Of a stretch of 64,000 bases of DNA, positions 21,375 to 32,900 are shown one piece after another. Made by a program: the position numbers and the translations under genes. The stretch is taken from the NCBI GenBank assembly GCA_020740775.1, contig JAHEWK010000011.1, positions 2,480,001 to 2,544,000 on the forward strand, in the 5' to 3' direction. Every line of letters begins with the position of its first letter. Position 1 is the first letter of the stretch. This stretch comes from Ilyonectria destructans. Its lineage: Eukaryota > Ascomycota > Sordariomycetes > Hypocreales > Nectriaceae. The notes under the pieces were generated by a model, which was not told the DNA's origin, did not search any database, and saw only the letters and a program-made list of their open reading frames with translations.

Positions 21375-24300
21375 TCAACCCCTCGTACCCACACGTCTTC
21401 TCTTGGACGTTCCGGTGCCGGCTTCGCGCTCACCCGCTGTTTCATCCTCGTCTTCTGCCGTGTCCTCAGCTGGCGTGGCCACGCTGGCTGGACGAGTAGT
21501 CGACGGTGGCGGAGCGCTACGCTCCTTCTCGGCGCTGCGCAGGTCGCCCAAGAGCTTCTCAACTTCGACAAACATGCTGCGCGTATTCTTCACGACACCA
21601 TTCTCGTCTAACCGATATCCTACAATCTCTTCCTCCTCGTCCTGGGACCGCTTCATGAAGCCAGGTCCAGGTCCGCGGTCAGGATCGGGGTTGTACATTA
21701 TGGCGTTGCAGAACATGTGCACCAGCTCGCGCTCAAGTTGAGCGCTGTTGATGATGCCCCTGGGGGGAACAAGTTCGTCGGATAGGGGTAGCCAGACGTG
21801 GGCAGTCCCAGGGTCGCCTCCGGGGAGGCCCCCGGCAGCCTGGACAGCAGCCTTGTTACCATGCTTGATAGCAGACCGGATAGATGTTATATCCTGCGGC
21901 TGCAGAACAATCTGACGGTAGTTGGGTGCGTCCTTTTCGCGAAGAGCAGTGGCAAACATGTTGGCATCACGGTGGCTTGAGATCTGATCCAAAGCAGACG
22001 AAGAGACCTTGGTGAAGCCACGCGTCCACAACACTTGTGAAGTCGGCGCTGGTGGCTCTGGAGGGGTCTCTTGTCTCTTCCGTTTGTGCATTCGCGAAGC
22101 TACACTGCTCGGCGTCACGATCTGAGGTCGACCCGGAACACTCTCATCTGCAGTAGTATCGCCCGTCTCCTCCGTCGGTCTAGGAGTAGCATCCTCATCC
22201 TTGATCTTTGGAGCAGCTTCAGAAGACTCCGTAACAGGCTCATCTGTATGAGACATAACGGACTGACTCCGCCTCGTTCGGGGGAGAGAAGGAGTAGCGC
22301 TTAATCCTCGGCCCTTCTGGGACTTCCGCGAAGATCGACCTCTGCTAGACTTGATGATACTGGGTTCAATCTTGGGTACCAGCTTTGGTGTCTGCTTCTT
22401 AGGAGCTGGGCGAGGTGTAGAACCAGCTGAGCTAGGCAGGACAGCAGGTTGCTGGGGCGGGCTCACTGGCTCATAAGCAGGACTCTGTGGTTCCGCACTA
22501 AGTGGCTTTGGTGTGGATGGTGTTGACATGGAAGACCACCGAGTACCGAATCCATGCATAAGATGCGAAGGAGTTGCCGGTATGGGGGTTTGGGGTGCAG
22601 ACGGGGTACCGAGCCTTTTGGCGGGTGTACTGAGGGCTTGTCGAATAACATGCTCGGGAATCGCAGGCCGTGGAGCCTGCGCAATGTACGGTGAGGTGTA
22701 GGCTTTGTCTTTCTGCGAAGCAAGGGGTGCAGGAGACCGAGTCTGTGACACATTTTGTCCCGTTTGCGGTGGATGTGTTTGAGGCCATCGTTGCTGAGGT
22801 GGGGCAATTGGGCCCGTGGTAGGAGCAGGAGTCGTGGGCGATGCGGAAGCAATTGGTCGAGGAACTTGCTGAGCCTGCGCCTGTGGCGGTTGGATAGCGC
22901 GGGTTGGATGTGGCACTGGAGTCGTTGAAGGAGGACGGGCCTGGGGTGCCTGAACGACTGGAACATCTCCCTTTGGCCGTGGGGGTGCCGGCTGTAAAGG
23001 AGGTGCCAACTGACCAGCATTCTGTGGTGGCAAAAGCAAAGGCTTTCCAGTTGTAGGGCGAGATTGAGGCTGAGGTTGTGGTTGAGGTTGAGGGCGCTGG
23101 AGGTGTTGAGGATGCGGCTGGGGATGCGGCTGAGGATGCGGCTGAGGGCGCTGCTGAGGATGCTGCTGCGGTTGTTGCTTCGGTTGTTGCTGTGGATGTT
23201 GCTGTGGATGTTGCTGTGGAAGTTGTTGCGGGTGTTGCGTGTGTTGTGGTTGTTGCGGTTGTTGCGGACGCTGGGGATGCTGCTGCACATGCTGTGCCTG
23301 CTGAGGGGGAGGATGATTCTGTTGCCCAGCCGCTGGTGAAGGGAATTGAGGAGTTGGCTGAGGATACCACTGCTGCTGCTGCGGTTGCTGCGGTCCTGGT
23401 GTTGCGGTCTGACCTGGTTGAGCCGGGGGTTGGAACTGTCTTGGAGGCGGCGTCTGAGTATGTGGGGGTTGGTATGGCTTCTCCCACTTCAGGGCAGCTC
23501 CCACGGGAGTCGCAGCTTGAGGAGCCACTGTCCCATCCTTCGGCTTGATCCCAATCTCCGGACGGGGAGAGATAGCCTGCTTGGCAGGTTGCGGCGGTGG
23601 CTGCAGCGGACGGGGCCCAGACGGCGGCACTCCTGTAGGAGCTTGAAGGACCGAAGCAGTTCCATTCGGGACCTTTGGCGTCGGTGACGGTCGGATTGGC
23701 GTTGTCCCAGCTGGTAGGTGACTCGGCGGAGCAACGGTCGGAGGCGCAACGTGAGGTGTCGGAGGCTTTGGAGGTATTACTGGCGTGTGTTGTGCCGGGC
23801 CTCTTCGAATTGTGGTAGGCGTCGCCGAGTTTGGTATCGTCGTCGGCGCAGGTCCATTCGATGCGATCGCAGGCTTGACTTCTCGGGGAGCTAGAATCGG
23901 TGTCCCATTCTGGCTGGCCGCCCTGGCGCGTCGCTCCCTCTCCGTCCGCTCCAACAGTTGGATCTCCTTCTGCACCGTCTCGAATCGTCGTTCGTCCTCT
24001 CGGATTTGCTTGACGACATGGTCGCGGTATCGCGCATAGAGGCGTTCGACCAGCACGGGGACCTTTTCGACATTTTCGTATACGTCCTTGAGCGATGGCA
24101 ATGGCGGGCTTCCCAGCTTCCTCTTCTTCGACCCAGGTGATCCGTTAGCTTCGTTGGGGCCATCCACCCGCTCCTCCTCGCTCTTCAGCTCATCTCGCAG
24201 CAGCAGCAGAAATAGCTGCTGCAGCGCGTCCGGTCTCAATCGTGCGGGATCATATGTGTCGGCCTCCTTGATGAGCGCGTTGTTGGTAAGGAGCTCCGAG

Positions 24301-24395
24301 ATGCGCGCGAAGGCCCCAGTGTCGACTCCGTGGGTCAGCAACGACTGGAATAGGAACAGCGACTCGAGGGGCGTATAGGCGGCCGGTTGATTCAT
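21375..24395 (-). CDS. Bromodomain protein, BRD8/Bdc1-like, probable NuA4 subunit
   Basis: Single exon, 1006 residues, ATG at 24395-24393. The N-terminal ~170 residues hold a conserved helical block (YTPLESLFLFQSLLTHG, then a coiled coil around VVKQIREDERRFETVQKEIQLLERTERERR). The middle ~500 residues are Pro/Gln-rich with QQ, HPQ and PQPQ runs, coming from a CAG/CCG-rich tract at 23040-23400. A Lys/Arg-rich patch follows. The last ~220 residues form a bromodomain-like helical bundle with DANMFATALREKDAPNYRQIV and the MFCNAIMYNPD segment carrying the acetyl-lysine-contact Asn. This layout fits the fungal BRD8/Bdc1 group of the NuA4 histone acetyltransferase. The subunit call rests on architecture, not on a search. 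Confidence 0.75.
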   Translation of the reverse strand: MNQPAAYTPLESLFLFQSLLTHGVDTGAFARISELLTNNALIKEADTYDPARLRPDALQQLFLLLLRDELKSEEERVDGPNEANGSPGSKKRKLGSPPLPSLKDVYENVEKVPVLVERLYARYRDHVVKQIREDERRFETVQKEIQLLERTERERRARAASQNGTPILAPREVKPAIASNGPAPTTIPNSATPTTIRRGPAQHTPVIPPKPPTPHVAPPTVAPPSHLPAGTTPIRPSPTPKVPNGTASVLQAPTGVPPSGPRPLQPPPQPAKQAISPRPEIGIKPKDGTVAPQAATPVGAALKWEKPYQPPHTQTPPPRQFQPPAQPGQTATPGPQQPQQQQWYPQPTPQFPSPAAGQQNHPPPQQAQHVQQHPQRPQQPQQPQHTQHPQQLPQQHPQQHPQQQPKQQPQQHPQQRPQPHPQPHPQPHPQHLQRPQPQPQPQPQSRPTTGKPLLLPPQNAGQLAPPLQPAPPRPKGDVPVVQAPQARPPSTTPVPHPTRAIQPPQAQAQQVPRPIASASPTTPAPTTGPIAPPQQRWPQTHPPQTGQNVSQTRSPAPLASQKDKAYTSPYIAQAPRPAIPEHVIRQALSTPAKRLGTPSAPQTPIPATPSHLMHGFGTRWSSMSTPSTPKPLSAEPQSPAYEPVSPPQQPAVLPSSAGSTPRPAPKKQTPKLVPKIEPSIIKSSRGRSSRKSQKGRGLSATPSLPRTRRSQSVMSHTDEPVTESSEAAPKIKDEDATPRPTEETGDTTADESVPGRPQIVTPSSVASRMHKRKRQETPPEPPAPTSQVLWTRGFTKVSSSALDQISSHRDANMFATALREKDAPNYRQIVLQPQDITSIRSAIKHGNKAAVQAAGGLPGGDPGTAHVWLPLSDELVPPRGIINSAQLERELVHMFCNAIMYNPDPDRGPGPGFMKRSQDEEEEIVGYRLDENGVVKNTRSMFVEVEKLLGDLRSAEKERSAPPPSTTRPASVATPAEDTAEDEDETAGEREAGTGTSKRRRVGTRG

Positions 24396-25224
24396 GCCCC
24401 GCGATCCACCTCGCCAGCTTTCCAGGGGGCCTTCACGTCTCGCAAGAAGATGAACCGGCGCCACGGTCTATCGATGGCTCTTGTTAGAGGTCACAAACGG
24501 CTACAGCATTCTCGGGGCTCTACCAATACGTACAGGCAACCTTAGACGATGACTCCAGATCTGGTAGTGGCGACCTCGAGGCCTATCATCGGGTGCAAAT
24601 GGCGTTTTGGGGCCTCTTCGTGATACGCGCTCGCCGCCCGACCGTGGTGTTTTTTTTTCTTCCGAGTCGCGATCGTCTGGCCAGATATCACGTGACGGAA
24701 ATGACCGGAAAGGGAACACGAGCAGGCAAAGGTCAAAAATTTCGATGATGCAGGGAAGAAAACTGGCTCTCAGCCGGCCAGAGCCGCAAACAGCGCTAAA
24801 GCATGCTAAATCACGTGATACCCCTGACCGTCACCCGCTATCGTCAAGCGCGCCAAGCGAGCTTTACCACGACCGGCAGCTCATCTGGGATCTTCTTGAT
24901 AGCTCATCTCGACTATTCTACAGCATCTGCACTTTAAACCTGGTCCATAACCGGGATCTGAGGATGATAAGTCAATACAGGGCTAATGTCCCTGATGTGG
25001 TGAATTCGACCTGATCAGTGAAATCTAAAAGAAGCCTAAAAAAACTCCAAGCCCAGTGGTATCATGATGGAGCACAGCCGGCGGTATGCACTCCTCGCTC
25101 GGCGTATGTCCTTTGGCCGCCCAACCCAGCAAAACAACCGTTGTCAGCCGATCAACGCCTATACCCAGATAACCAAACAAAAAGAAAAAAGCCCGGTGAT
25201 AATAACACATACGACGAAAAGATA
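24396..25224. other. Intergenic, no gene seen
   Basis: Promoter region of the bromodomain gene plus the 3' flank of the WD40 gene, both on the minus strand. It contains a poly-T run near 24652 and several short ORFs without coding character. No repeats. Confidence 0.5.
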
Positions 25225-28200
25225 CTATGGCGAAAGGGAGCTCGAGTCCCCGTCCGCACTGCGATGTCCTTCTTCATCGGGACTGTCCCCATCCCGTTCT
25301 CTCGGGTGACTGAGACGCAGTTTCTCGTCCAATAGTGTCACCAGCCTCTCGGAGTACTGGTCCAGTAATCCACTCAACACCGTCTCATTCATCGCTTTGC
25401 CTCGGATCGCTCGTTCTCCTAGCGAAGCTGCCGTGAGACGAAGTTCCTGGTCCAGCTCAGACAATACATCTTGACTGATGGGCTCAGCAGAGGCGAGTTT
25501 TTTTCTGTACGCCCGTAGCGTTCGACATGCCTGCTCGGTTGCCATATTCAACGAACCAAACCCGCGGAGGTTCGAAGAAGACGTCTTCTTCCGGGCAGTG
25601 GCTCCAAGGGCTGGAAGGGAAGGTCTTCGTGTAATCCTGGCTTTCGGGCTAACTGGTGGGCTAGTTGCCCGACTGTCGGCCGAAGGTCGTCGTGACGGTG
25701 TGTCTCCCGCCATGGGGCTCGTCGGGAAGGTACCCGTTGGAGTTCTGACGCTAGCAGCAAGGTTGAATCGCGAAGTTCGGCGGCGGAGAGTCCGCGGGGG
25801 TGACCTTCGACCCGAGACAGGAGACGGACGCTGGAACTCGGCCAATTCAGCCTTGGACAGAACCCTTCGAAGTGGTGGTCTGCCAGAAACTCCTTCCTTG
25901 ACCGGTGATGGATCCCTACTCATCGACCCCGGCATTGGATCGTTTAAGTCCAGTGTCCAAATCATCATCGTCCCATCAGACCCAACGCTCACAACCTTGC
26001 GGCTTCCATCTTCATCATCAACCAAACAAACACCATTTATCGCCTCCGTGTGCCCCCATTCCCGATCCAAGAAGCTGCCTGTTTGGGCATCGTATAACCT
26101 GATGGACTTGTCCGTGTTGGACATTCCGAGTAGAAAATCCTGATCCTTGGGCAACCATTGCCCGAGAGTGAGCGAGTCGAGGACGGCAGACTCGACTCCC
26201 CCCTCATCCATACATTTAAAACAAGAAATTTGCCGTCCAGTGTTGAGGTCGTACTGACAAACGGATCGATCCAAAAGTGAAACGAAAACTGTCTTTTCGT
26301 CTGGCCCTATGACCATAGAAGTAGGTGAAGCTTTTAGTGAAATGACCCGTGAAGGAATGGCGGCGATCGCATCTGGTTCGCCTTCTCTAGTAATGAGATC
26401 ATGGACTTGAAGTGTCCGATCAAAGGAACAGGTAAGAACTTTGTCATCTGACGGAATAATCACTTGGACCACCTTTGCGGCGAACTCAAGTGTTTGGAAA
26501 TGCTCAATGACACCATCATCGGTGCGGTGGAATAATTGAGTGGTACGGTCTCTTCCACACGACGCCATAAGAAATTTAGATTCGTTTTCGTAGACGCTCA
26601 CATTGCGACAGTCGGAGGAGTGAGCCTTTATATCGAGCAGGGATTCTCTGGTCGCGATATCCATGACTCGCAGTACACCAAGTCGGTCTGCGGCAACAAG
26701 CAGTTTACCATCGCTGGTTGTACGCGCATATGTGACTTGGTTTATCGGGTCCATCTCATTCTCCGGCTCGGTCATTTCAATGGGCACGTGAATGGAAGCC
26801 TTGACCTGTCCGTCCAAGGTCCAGAATTTGACATTGCCTGTAACGGTCCATGTCAAGAATGATGCGTCCAGATCATTCGGTTTCTGGAGCACTTGGATGC
26901 CAGTGACCTGATCTCCGTGGCCTGGAATGGGGATAGTTGCCATAGCTTGGGCATCCTTCCCAGGGATATGGTCAGAGTCCCAAATGTCCACGGAGTGTCT
27001 AGAATCGATGGTGACGAGCTTATCCGTTAGGAAGCCCAGAGCGACGAGTCCCCTGGTAGACTCTGTCGTGTCCAGCACGCATGCCGCTCGGCATTCCAAA
27101 ACGGCTTCCACATCAAGGGTAGCAAAGTGACCACCCTTGCCACCAACGTAGGCGACATTGTCCTTGATAGTGATGCTCGTGATGTGGAAATTTAAGTTGA
27201 GAACCTTTAGCAGCTTCATCTGCCTGTCGTCGTCGTCCAAGATACATATATCGCCCGTTTCTGAGCAGATGATCAGATTGGTGTCCTTGACAACGGCAGC
27301 ACAGCTAAAGGTCGTCTCCAAAAGGGGGCCCAGCAGGATGTTACGCCCCGGCAGGGTTCTTTGGGAGGGTGGAGTAGAAGATGATTCAAGGAACTTTTGC
27401 TTGGTGGGAGAGATGGTTGACCCGTCATCCACTCTCCATATCTTGGCATGGCGAACTCCCAGGGTTATGAGGCAGTTGCCCACCCAGACCATATCCCTGA
27501 TGTAGGATGTGCAGCGGTTCTGCTGAAAGAGCTTCGCCGCTCCCGTACGGGGATCAACCTTCCAAACATAGAGAAAGCCGTCATTGGCAGCACCGAGGGA
27601 TGCCAAATATCGAGTGTCTGAGGACCAAGCCACAGCCTTGACACCAAAGCCATGCTCACTGATGGAGACAAGGGGTGTATCGGAGGAAGTGTCGTGCAGG
27701 CTAAAAATCAAAACGCGGGGTGCGTAACCAGTCTCACCTACGGCCAGATATTTGCCGTCTCGACTTAAAGCCACGCAAGTCGCAGCCTTGATCCTTTCGC
27801 GGCTCGTCCATGTCCTGCTCCCGGGGGAGTCACCCCAGTCTGTCGCAGCGTGAGGGGAGTCCCGAAAGCTCGGAGCTACGCGGCCGCGGCTGTCGTTGGC
27901 TTTGGGGGTCGCTGTTGGAGTCGAAGGCGCATTCTGGAAAGTGGCTACCGAATAGAGGGGCATGGCGGTTGGTCGGGCACGGTAGAAGCGTTGGGAGTGG
28001 TTCTCGCCATTGACGTCAACGACGACGACAGCGGCACCGGCGATGTAGGCGAATGAGGAATTGACGGTATCGAAGCCGCAGGGCGAGGAGCAGGTAGTGC
28101 CGATAACGCGCTTCAGCGACAGCTTGGAGGATTCATGGTAGGACCGGCCGCGCATGGGCGACCTGGAGGAGCGGGAGGGGCGAGAGAGGAAAGGAGAGTT

Positions 28201-28245
28201 GGACGGAGTGAACTTGAGCCGGCTGTTGGAGGGAGTCGCCGCCAT
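25225..28245 (-). CDS. WD40-repeat protein of the WDR62/MABP1 group
   Basis: Single exon, 1006 residues, ATG at 28245-28243. After a Ser/Arg-rich start comes the block KLSLKRVIGTTCSSPCGFD with IAGAAVVVVDV, characteristic of the first propeller of MABP1/WDR62 proteins. Some twelve or more WD-like repeats follow (for example VKAVAWSSDTRYLASLG, FLYVWKVD, VVSVGSDGTMMIWTLD), suggesting two propellers. The C-terminal third is Ser/Arg/Pro-rich and ends with a helical segment and an acidic tail. In animals the family scaffolds JNK signalling and spindle poles; the fungal role is unclear. It is probably a cytoplasmic scaffold. Confidence 0.8.
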   Translation of the reverse strand: MAATPSNSRLKFTPSNSPFLSRPSRSSRSPMRGRSYHESSKLSLKRVIGTTCSSPCGFDTVNSSFAYIAGAAVVVVDVNGENHSQRFYRARPTAMPLYSVATFQNAPSTPTATPKANDSRGRVAPSFRDSPHAATDWGDSPGSRTWTSRERIKAATCVALSRDGKYLAVGETGYAPRVLIFSLHDTSSDTPLVSISEHGFGVKAVAWSSDTRYLASLGAANDGFLYVWKVDPRTGAAKLFQQNRCTSYIRDMVWVGNCLITLGVRHAKIWRVDDGSTISPTKQKFLESSSTPPSQRTLPGRNILLGPLLETTFSCAAVVKDTNLIICSETGDICILDDDDRQMKLLKVLNLNFHITSITIKDNVAYVGGKGGHFATLDVEAVLECRAACVLDTTESTRGLVALGFLTDKLVTIDSRHSVDIWDSDHIPGKDAQAMATIPIPGHGDQVTGIQVLQKPNDLDASFLTWTVTGNVKFWTLDGQVKASIHVPIEMTEPENEMDPINQVTYARTTSDGKLLVAADRLGVLRVMDIATRESLLDIKAHSSDCRNVSVYENESKFLMASCGRDRTTQLFHRTDDGVIEHFQTLEFAAKVVQVIIPSDDKVLTCSFDRTLQVHDLITREGEPDAIAAIPSRVISLKASPTSMVIGPDEKTVFVSLLDRSVCQYDLNTGRQISCFKCMDEGGVESAVLDSLTLGQWLPKDQDFLLGMSNTDKSIRLYDAQTGSFLDREWGHTEAINGVCLVDDEDGSRKVVSVGSDGTMMIWTLDLNDPMPGSMSRDPSPVKEGVSGRPPLRRVLSKAELAEFQRPSPVSGRRSPPRTLRRRTSRFNLAASVRTPTGTFPTSPMAGDTPSRRPSADSRATSPPVSPKARITRRPSLPALGATARKKTSSSNLRGFGSLNMATEQACRTLRAYRKKLASAEPISQDVLSELDQELRLTAASLGERAIRGKAMNETVLSGLLDQYSERLVTLLDEKLRLSHPRERDGDSPDEEGHRSADGDSSSLSP

Positions 28246-30391
28246 GTTGCCGCCATTGACGCCTGGTTCGGAGGCCACGGGAGGAATCGATGTCAGAGTT
28301 CAGGTCGAATGTCGAAGGAGCGTCGATATGTGTCGGAAGAGTAGCAACAGCAGCGGAAGCGGACGAGGAAGAAGAAATGCAATGCTGCGCAGCGAGAGTA
28401 ATTTTTTCCTGTTGTTGTGTTGCGGAGTCGGGGCCTAGAAGCGGGATGATGCTGGTGTGTGGAGCGGTGTAAGTCGGAGCTGCCGCAGGATGCAGGCGGA
28501 GTCGAGGAAGCTAATAAAAGCTAGAGGCAGAGTTAGATACAAGATCGGGTAGGAGAGGAGCAAAGGAATGCGCACAGTGACATGGAGAAGGCGTAAACGA
28601 GAGACGAGGAGAGGCAATTGAACGATGGACGTGAAGGCGCAACGGATGGTGGTGATGTGAACAGAGCAAACGGAAGAGAACGAGCCTCGCTGAGGGAAAG
28701 AAAGCTCAGCAGCAAGGACATGGACCGCTGGCGACCCCCGGGGCGACAGGCGGCCAGGGTTTGTTTTGGTCCCTGCCCGCTGATGGTTTCCGGGGGGCCC
28801 TGTAAGCTCGGGCCATCCCACGGTTCTCACCAGCGCCCAGCAGTGAGCACAGTCTTCACTGGGGCGGCTGGTGACCACTAGCGACCGCTAAACCACCCAC
28901 CACCGACCCGCCGCGGGCGCCTGACGTGGGCTGAGAGAGCGCAGAGGCCGTACCAGGCGGGTCGTGGGCTCTACCGGGCCTAGTTCCAGTGGATAAAGTT
29001 CCTGTTCCCTGGGTGGGTGCTGGGATTACGTAGCTGTCTCGGGCTCATCACCGTACTCGACTCGATTCAATTCATTCGCTGACCGACGGACGGACGGACT
29101 GAGTGAGTGACTGGTTTGACCGGAGACGACTTATCTTTCAAGTGACGAGTGATCACATCGACCAGCTCAGGGGTGTCGTCGTTCCACCCTGCTCGCCCAC
29201 CGTGTTGGGTTGGTGAACCTGGACGACCTAGCACCGATGGAGAACATCGTACTTCGTGGAGGCGATTCCAGATAGGGGCCATCCAGGGAAACCCTTGGCT
29301 CTCGGCATGTCCCCTCAGTCCAAACCTACCCCAAACCTGCTGCTTTGCAACAAGTTTAACAAGTTGGACTCTGAAACTGTGCTGTTGTTCCCGGTGCTTC
29401 CCGCGCATCAGATGTCGCCGCTCTGGCGTTGTCGAGCCAGCAGCCACTTTAACTCGCTCCATCCTCCACTGTAGTGCTGCAGTGTGATGCAGTGTGCTGC
29501 ACCTCTCCCGATCCCCCCCACCGTTGGCGGAGCATCACCACCAGCAACGAAACAATAACATGCAGCGTCCACCAACCCAGCCACAACGGTCATCGTCTCC
29601 CTTATCACCAACAAAAAATCCTCGACGGAGAAAATAAGAAGCAAAAAAAAAAGCCACTTGTATCGAGTCCATCCATTCTCATCTCCTGGCTTCTGCTCTT
29701 CTGCTCCACCGCCAACATCCCGCCGCCACCAGCTTCACCCCAAGCCCAGTAGCGCCATCACGCCGCCTCAACCCATGTCTCGCCCGCTCAAAGTTCACTT
29801 CTCCCCCGGCCAATTCCCTGGAAGAGCGGCAGACGTTAAATGAGGATGCTCCCGCAGCCCTGTCTGACCACCCCCGCCTAGTCGTATGCTGTTAAATGCG
29901 TACTCCAGTCCTCACCCAACTCCCGCTGCTGTCTGTGTACCTATTAAACGTGTCTGGTATGACCTACGCCGTCCGGGGTCCGACGCTGTGGCTTTTGGTG
30001 GCATACCATCCCGGCTCATCAATCCCCTTTTCCGCTGCTCGACGTTGGTTCGACCGCCCCGAGTCCCAGTCCATACCAACAATCATATATGAACATACAT
30101 ACCGGTATCCCACCCGATGACGCGACGCGTACCCATGAAGCCCGTATCGCTGATTCTGCTCTGCGTCTTGCAAAAACCGTCACGTCTGCCAAATGGCACA
30201 ATTGTCCGAGCTGCTATTGGCTTATTAATCAAGGATGGTCTCGTACTGTCCTCTGTCCCGTCCCGTTAATATGCTATGCTATATCCCAACACGCCCGAGT
30301 ACCAACCTCTCTTATACGTCTTGCGTAAATCAAGCCATTCACTTGACATATCCAACACCAGTCAGACAGCCCATCTTGCTTCTATGTCTCC
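28246..30391. other. Intergenic region, 2.1 kb, no gene supported
   Basis: It lies between the WD40 gene start and the RGP1 stop, both minus strand. The left 500 bases are probably the WD40 leader and promoter. The rest has many overlapping short ORFs on both strands with no coherent coding frame. An A-rich run sits at ~29640. I see no repeats or RNA gene. Confidence 0.5.
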
Positions 30392-32900
30392 TTACACTGC
30401 AAGGCCTTCCTCCGACGCCTCGTCTCGCTCGAGTCGCTCCAATCCCGTCCCGACTGCTCCATACACACGCAGAGGCACCGCAATCTCAAAGCTCTCACAC
30501 ACAAGATTTTCCACCGCCACAAGTACCTGGCCCCCCTTCTCATCTTGCGAAATTTGTTCGAGCAGTGGGTGAGCAGCTGGTCGTTCTCTACTCTCTGAAT
30601 CGTCGCTCCCTTGTGAAGGTACCACGAATTCGATCCGGACCTTCCAGTCCAAACTAACTCCGCTCGTAACAAATTCGGGGGTAGCCGTGATTGGAATCGT
30701 AGCATTAAACGTGACCCGTCGAGTATAAAGCGTCGCCTCCGATGACGCGGCATGGACCTTGCGCGTCACCCGATGAATGCTTGACTCTGATCGTACCGCC
30801 AATGATGGGTCTATTTTTTCGGACGTCTCGAGAGTGGAGTGCATCGCGTAGCATGGGATATCAGCGTCGGTGAAATCGACTGCCATAGTCACAACTTCTC
30901 CTAGTCGGTAAGCCGGTCGTGTGAGCATAACTACTCCGACTCGCTGTCCGTTCCGAGCAATCTCAAATCGATTGGGGCTCTGCTGCCCTCCAGATGCCAT
31001 GTTGCTTCTCATGATGGCGAGGTGGATAGATTCTTGTGTAGTGGTTGCCTCCTCAAACGCTGAAGGTCTTCGAGAAGCTCCACCGCCTGAAGTTGGCAGC
31101 AAAATGCTGCCGCTCTCATCTCTTGGTCTTGAAACCAGGTCATCCACGTAAAGCAAGAAGTCATTCATCGTCGATGGTCGACCGTTAACTCCATTGACCC
31201 CATTGCTCTTTTGTTCCTTGCCGTTGGTGGAGGGACTCTTGACCTGGGCCTGGTCACGAAGCAGCACATATGGGTTCATGAGATCGTGACCGAGGATTTC
31301 GCCGTGACTGTTGACGCTCCCAAGAACGCGAAAAGGGACCTCGACAGACCGAACCTGCTGCTCCTTGGCGCCGCCGACTCTCTGGGTTCCCACGACCAGG
31401 CTGTATGATATTTTAACCGCCTTTCCACGGTGTGTTGGGGGGAGGCCCTTTGGAAGCCGGAATGAATATTCAAATTCCTGACTCTCTCCAGGTACCAACT
31501 GCAGGTCCACGAATAAGATCGACTGTGGAGTGGTCAGGAGTGGGACCGATTTCGAGTTGGCAACTCCCCGCATCTCCTTGATCGTGCTCAGTTCGCCTCC
31601 ACCAAGGAAGTCTCCCAGGGAACTGCTGATTTTGCCCCAGCCGAAGCCTCGCAAGAGCCCACTGTCGCGTTTCGCAGAATCCACACCCACGACACCGCCA
31701 CCCTGGCCCACAATTGCCTTCTTCTTGACTTGCTCAAATTGTCCCAGGCTGACCAAGGATCCGTCCAGTGTGAATGAGCCTTGTAGTTGAGCGTACCCCA
31801 TCATCAATGATTCTGGCGCCTTTGGCTGCGGTGGTGGCAGACCTATGCTCCGCCGGAGAGGTCGCGCGTGCCCTCTTGCTGGTGGTTGGGTTGGGTACTC
31901 AGAAACTAGAGTTTCTGAAGAGTTGTTGCTTACGGAATAAAACTCGCCGCTACTTCGCGGCGTTCCTCCGAGTATCCCGCTTGCCAATATCCTGGCGGCG
32001 GGAGCGGGTTGCTCGTTGATGGTCGGCACCGAGTTGGATCGAATTGCCAAGTTATTAGTTTCTGTATGTCCAATGGGGCTAAGCATGCGCTCATTTAGCG
32101 CCCCCAGTTGATTTGGGGATGCCTCAAGCGTCGGTGATGCAGCTGCAGGAAATCGGAATTCTGGCATCAGGTTTGGCGACGACCGAGGTGACCTACGTTG
32201 ATTGCTCACACGTGGGGTATTGGGCGCGGTTGGAGGACGTGACATCCGGCCAAATCGGTCGGGAGGAGGATATGACGAATGAAATAAGGGAGAGCTTGAC
32301 AGCCTCGGCGAGAAGGACGCTGGTGGAGAGTCAGCATAGGTTCATCAGGGCATCGAGAAGCATACCCGACTGGGGCCCTGGGGGCGGCTGGTTCTGGGCA
32401 CGGGGAGCAATCTGCAAACTCGATGCGCGTCCATGGCCACGAGCCTGTCGCGGCGGCCGTATCGGCGCCTCGTTTCGTTGGGAATGGTCGTCTATCGTGC
32501 TGGTCGACCCGATCGAGACGATGGAGAGGGAGCGCTTATGAGCATGGCCAGGGCCGGAGGGCGGATGGCGGTCACTCGTGCTGCTCGACGGCGCCGGCCA
32601 TTGCACAGAGCCCGATCGGCTGTGGGTACGACTCGATGGGACGCTCAGCGACAGAGCAGACCGGTGATGCCCTCTGCCCGAGGTAGCCGACGACGACGGC
32701 GGGGTCAAGCCGTGGTTGGACTTGGGGCGGAGCGGCGAGGAGAGGCGACTGCGCTCAGACGTCGGCGGTTGCTTCGACTGGCTCGACCCGGACGCGACGT
32801 TCTTGAAGGTGATGGTGCATTTGACTTCTTCGCCGGCAAAGACGGTCTGCTCGTGCCAGCGGATGAAGACGCGGATGTTGCTCGAGGCGTCGGGCGCCAT
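30392..32900 (-). CDS. RGP1: Rgp1, subunit of the Ric1-Rgp1 GEF for Ypt6
   Basis: Exon 1 is 32900-32366 and exon 2 is 32319-30392, separated by a 46-nt intron (GTATGC, TGCTGAC branch, CCACCAG). 820 residues. Rgp1 with Ric1 activates the Rab GTPase Ypt6/Rab6 at the Golgi for retrograde endosome-to-Golgi transport (family knowledge). The N-terminus IRVFIRWHEQTVFAGEEVKCTITFKN and the later beta-rich segments (LQLVPGESQEFEYSFRLPKG, KISYSLVVGTQ) match the arrestin-like Rgp1 fold. A long Ser/Pro-rich insertion separates the first strand pair from the rest. The C-terminus ends in VENLVCESFEIAVPLRVYG, as in relatives. Confidence 0.88.

Noticed and set aside
22463..23548. Long ORFs in other frames of the bromodomain gene's Gln/Pro tract
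   Set aside because: Triplet-repeat DNA is open in several frames; the translations are simple Ser/Thr, Leu/Arg or Ala/Val runs.
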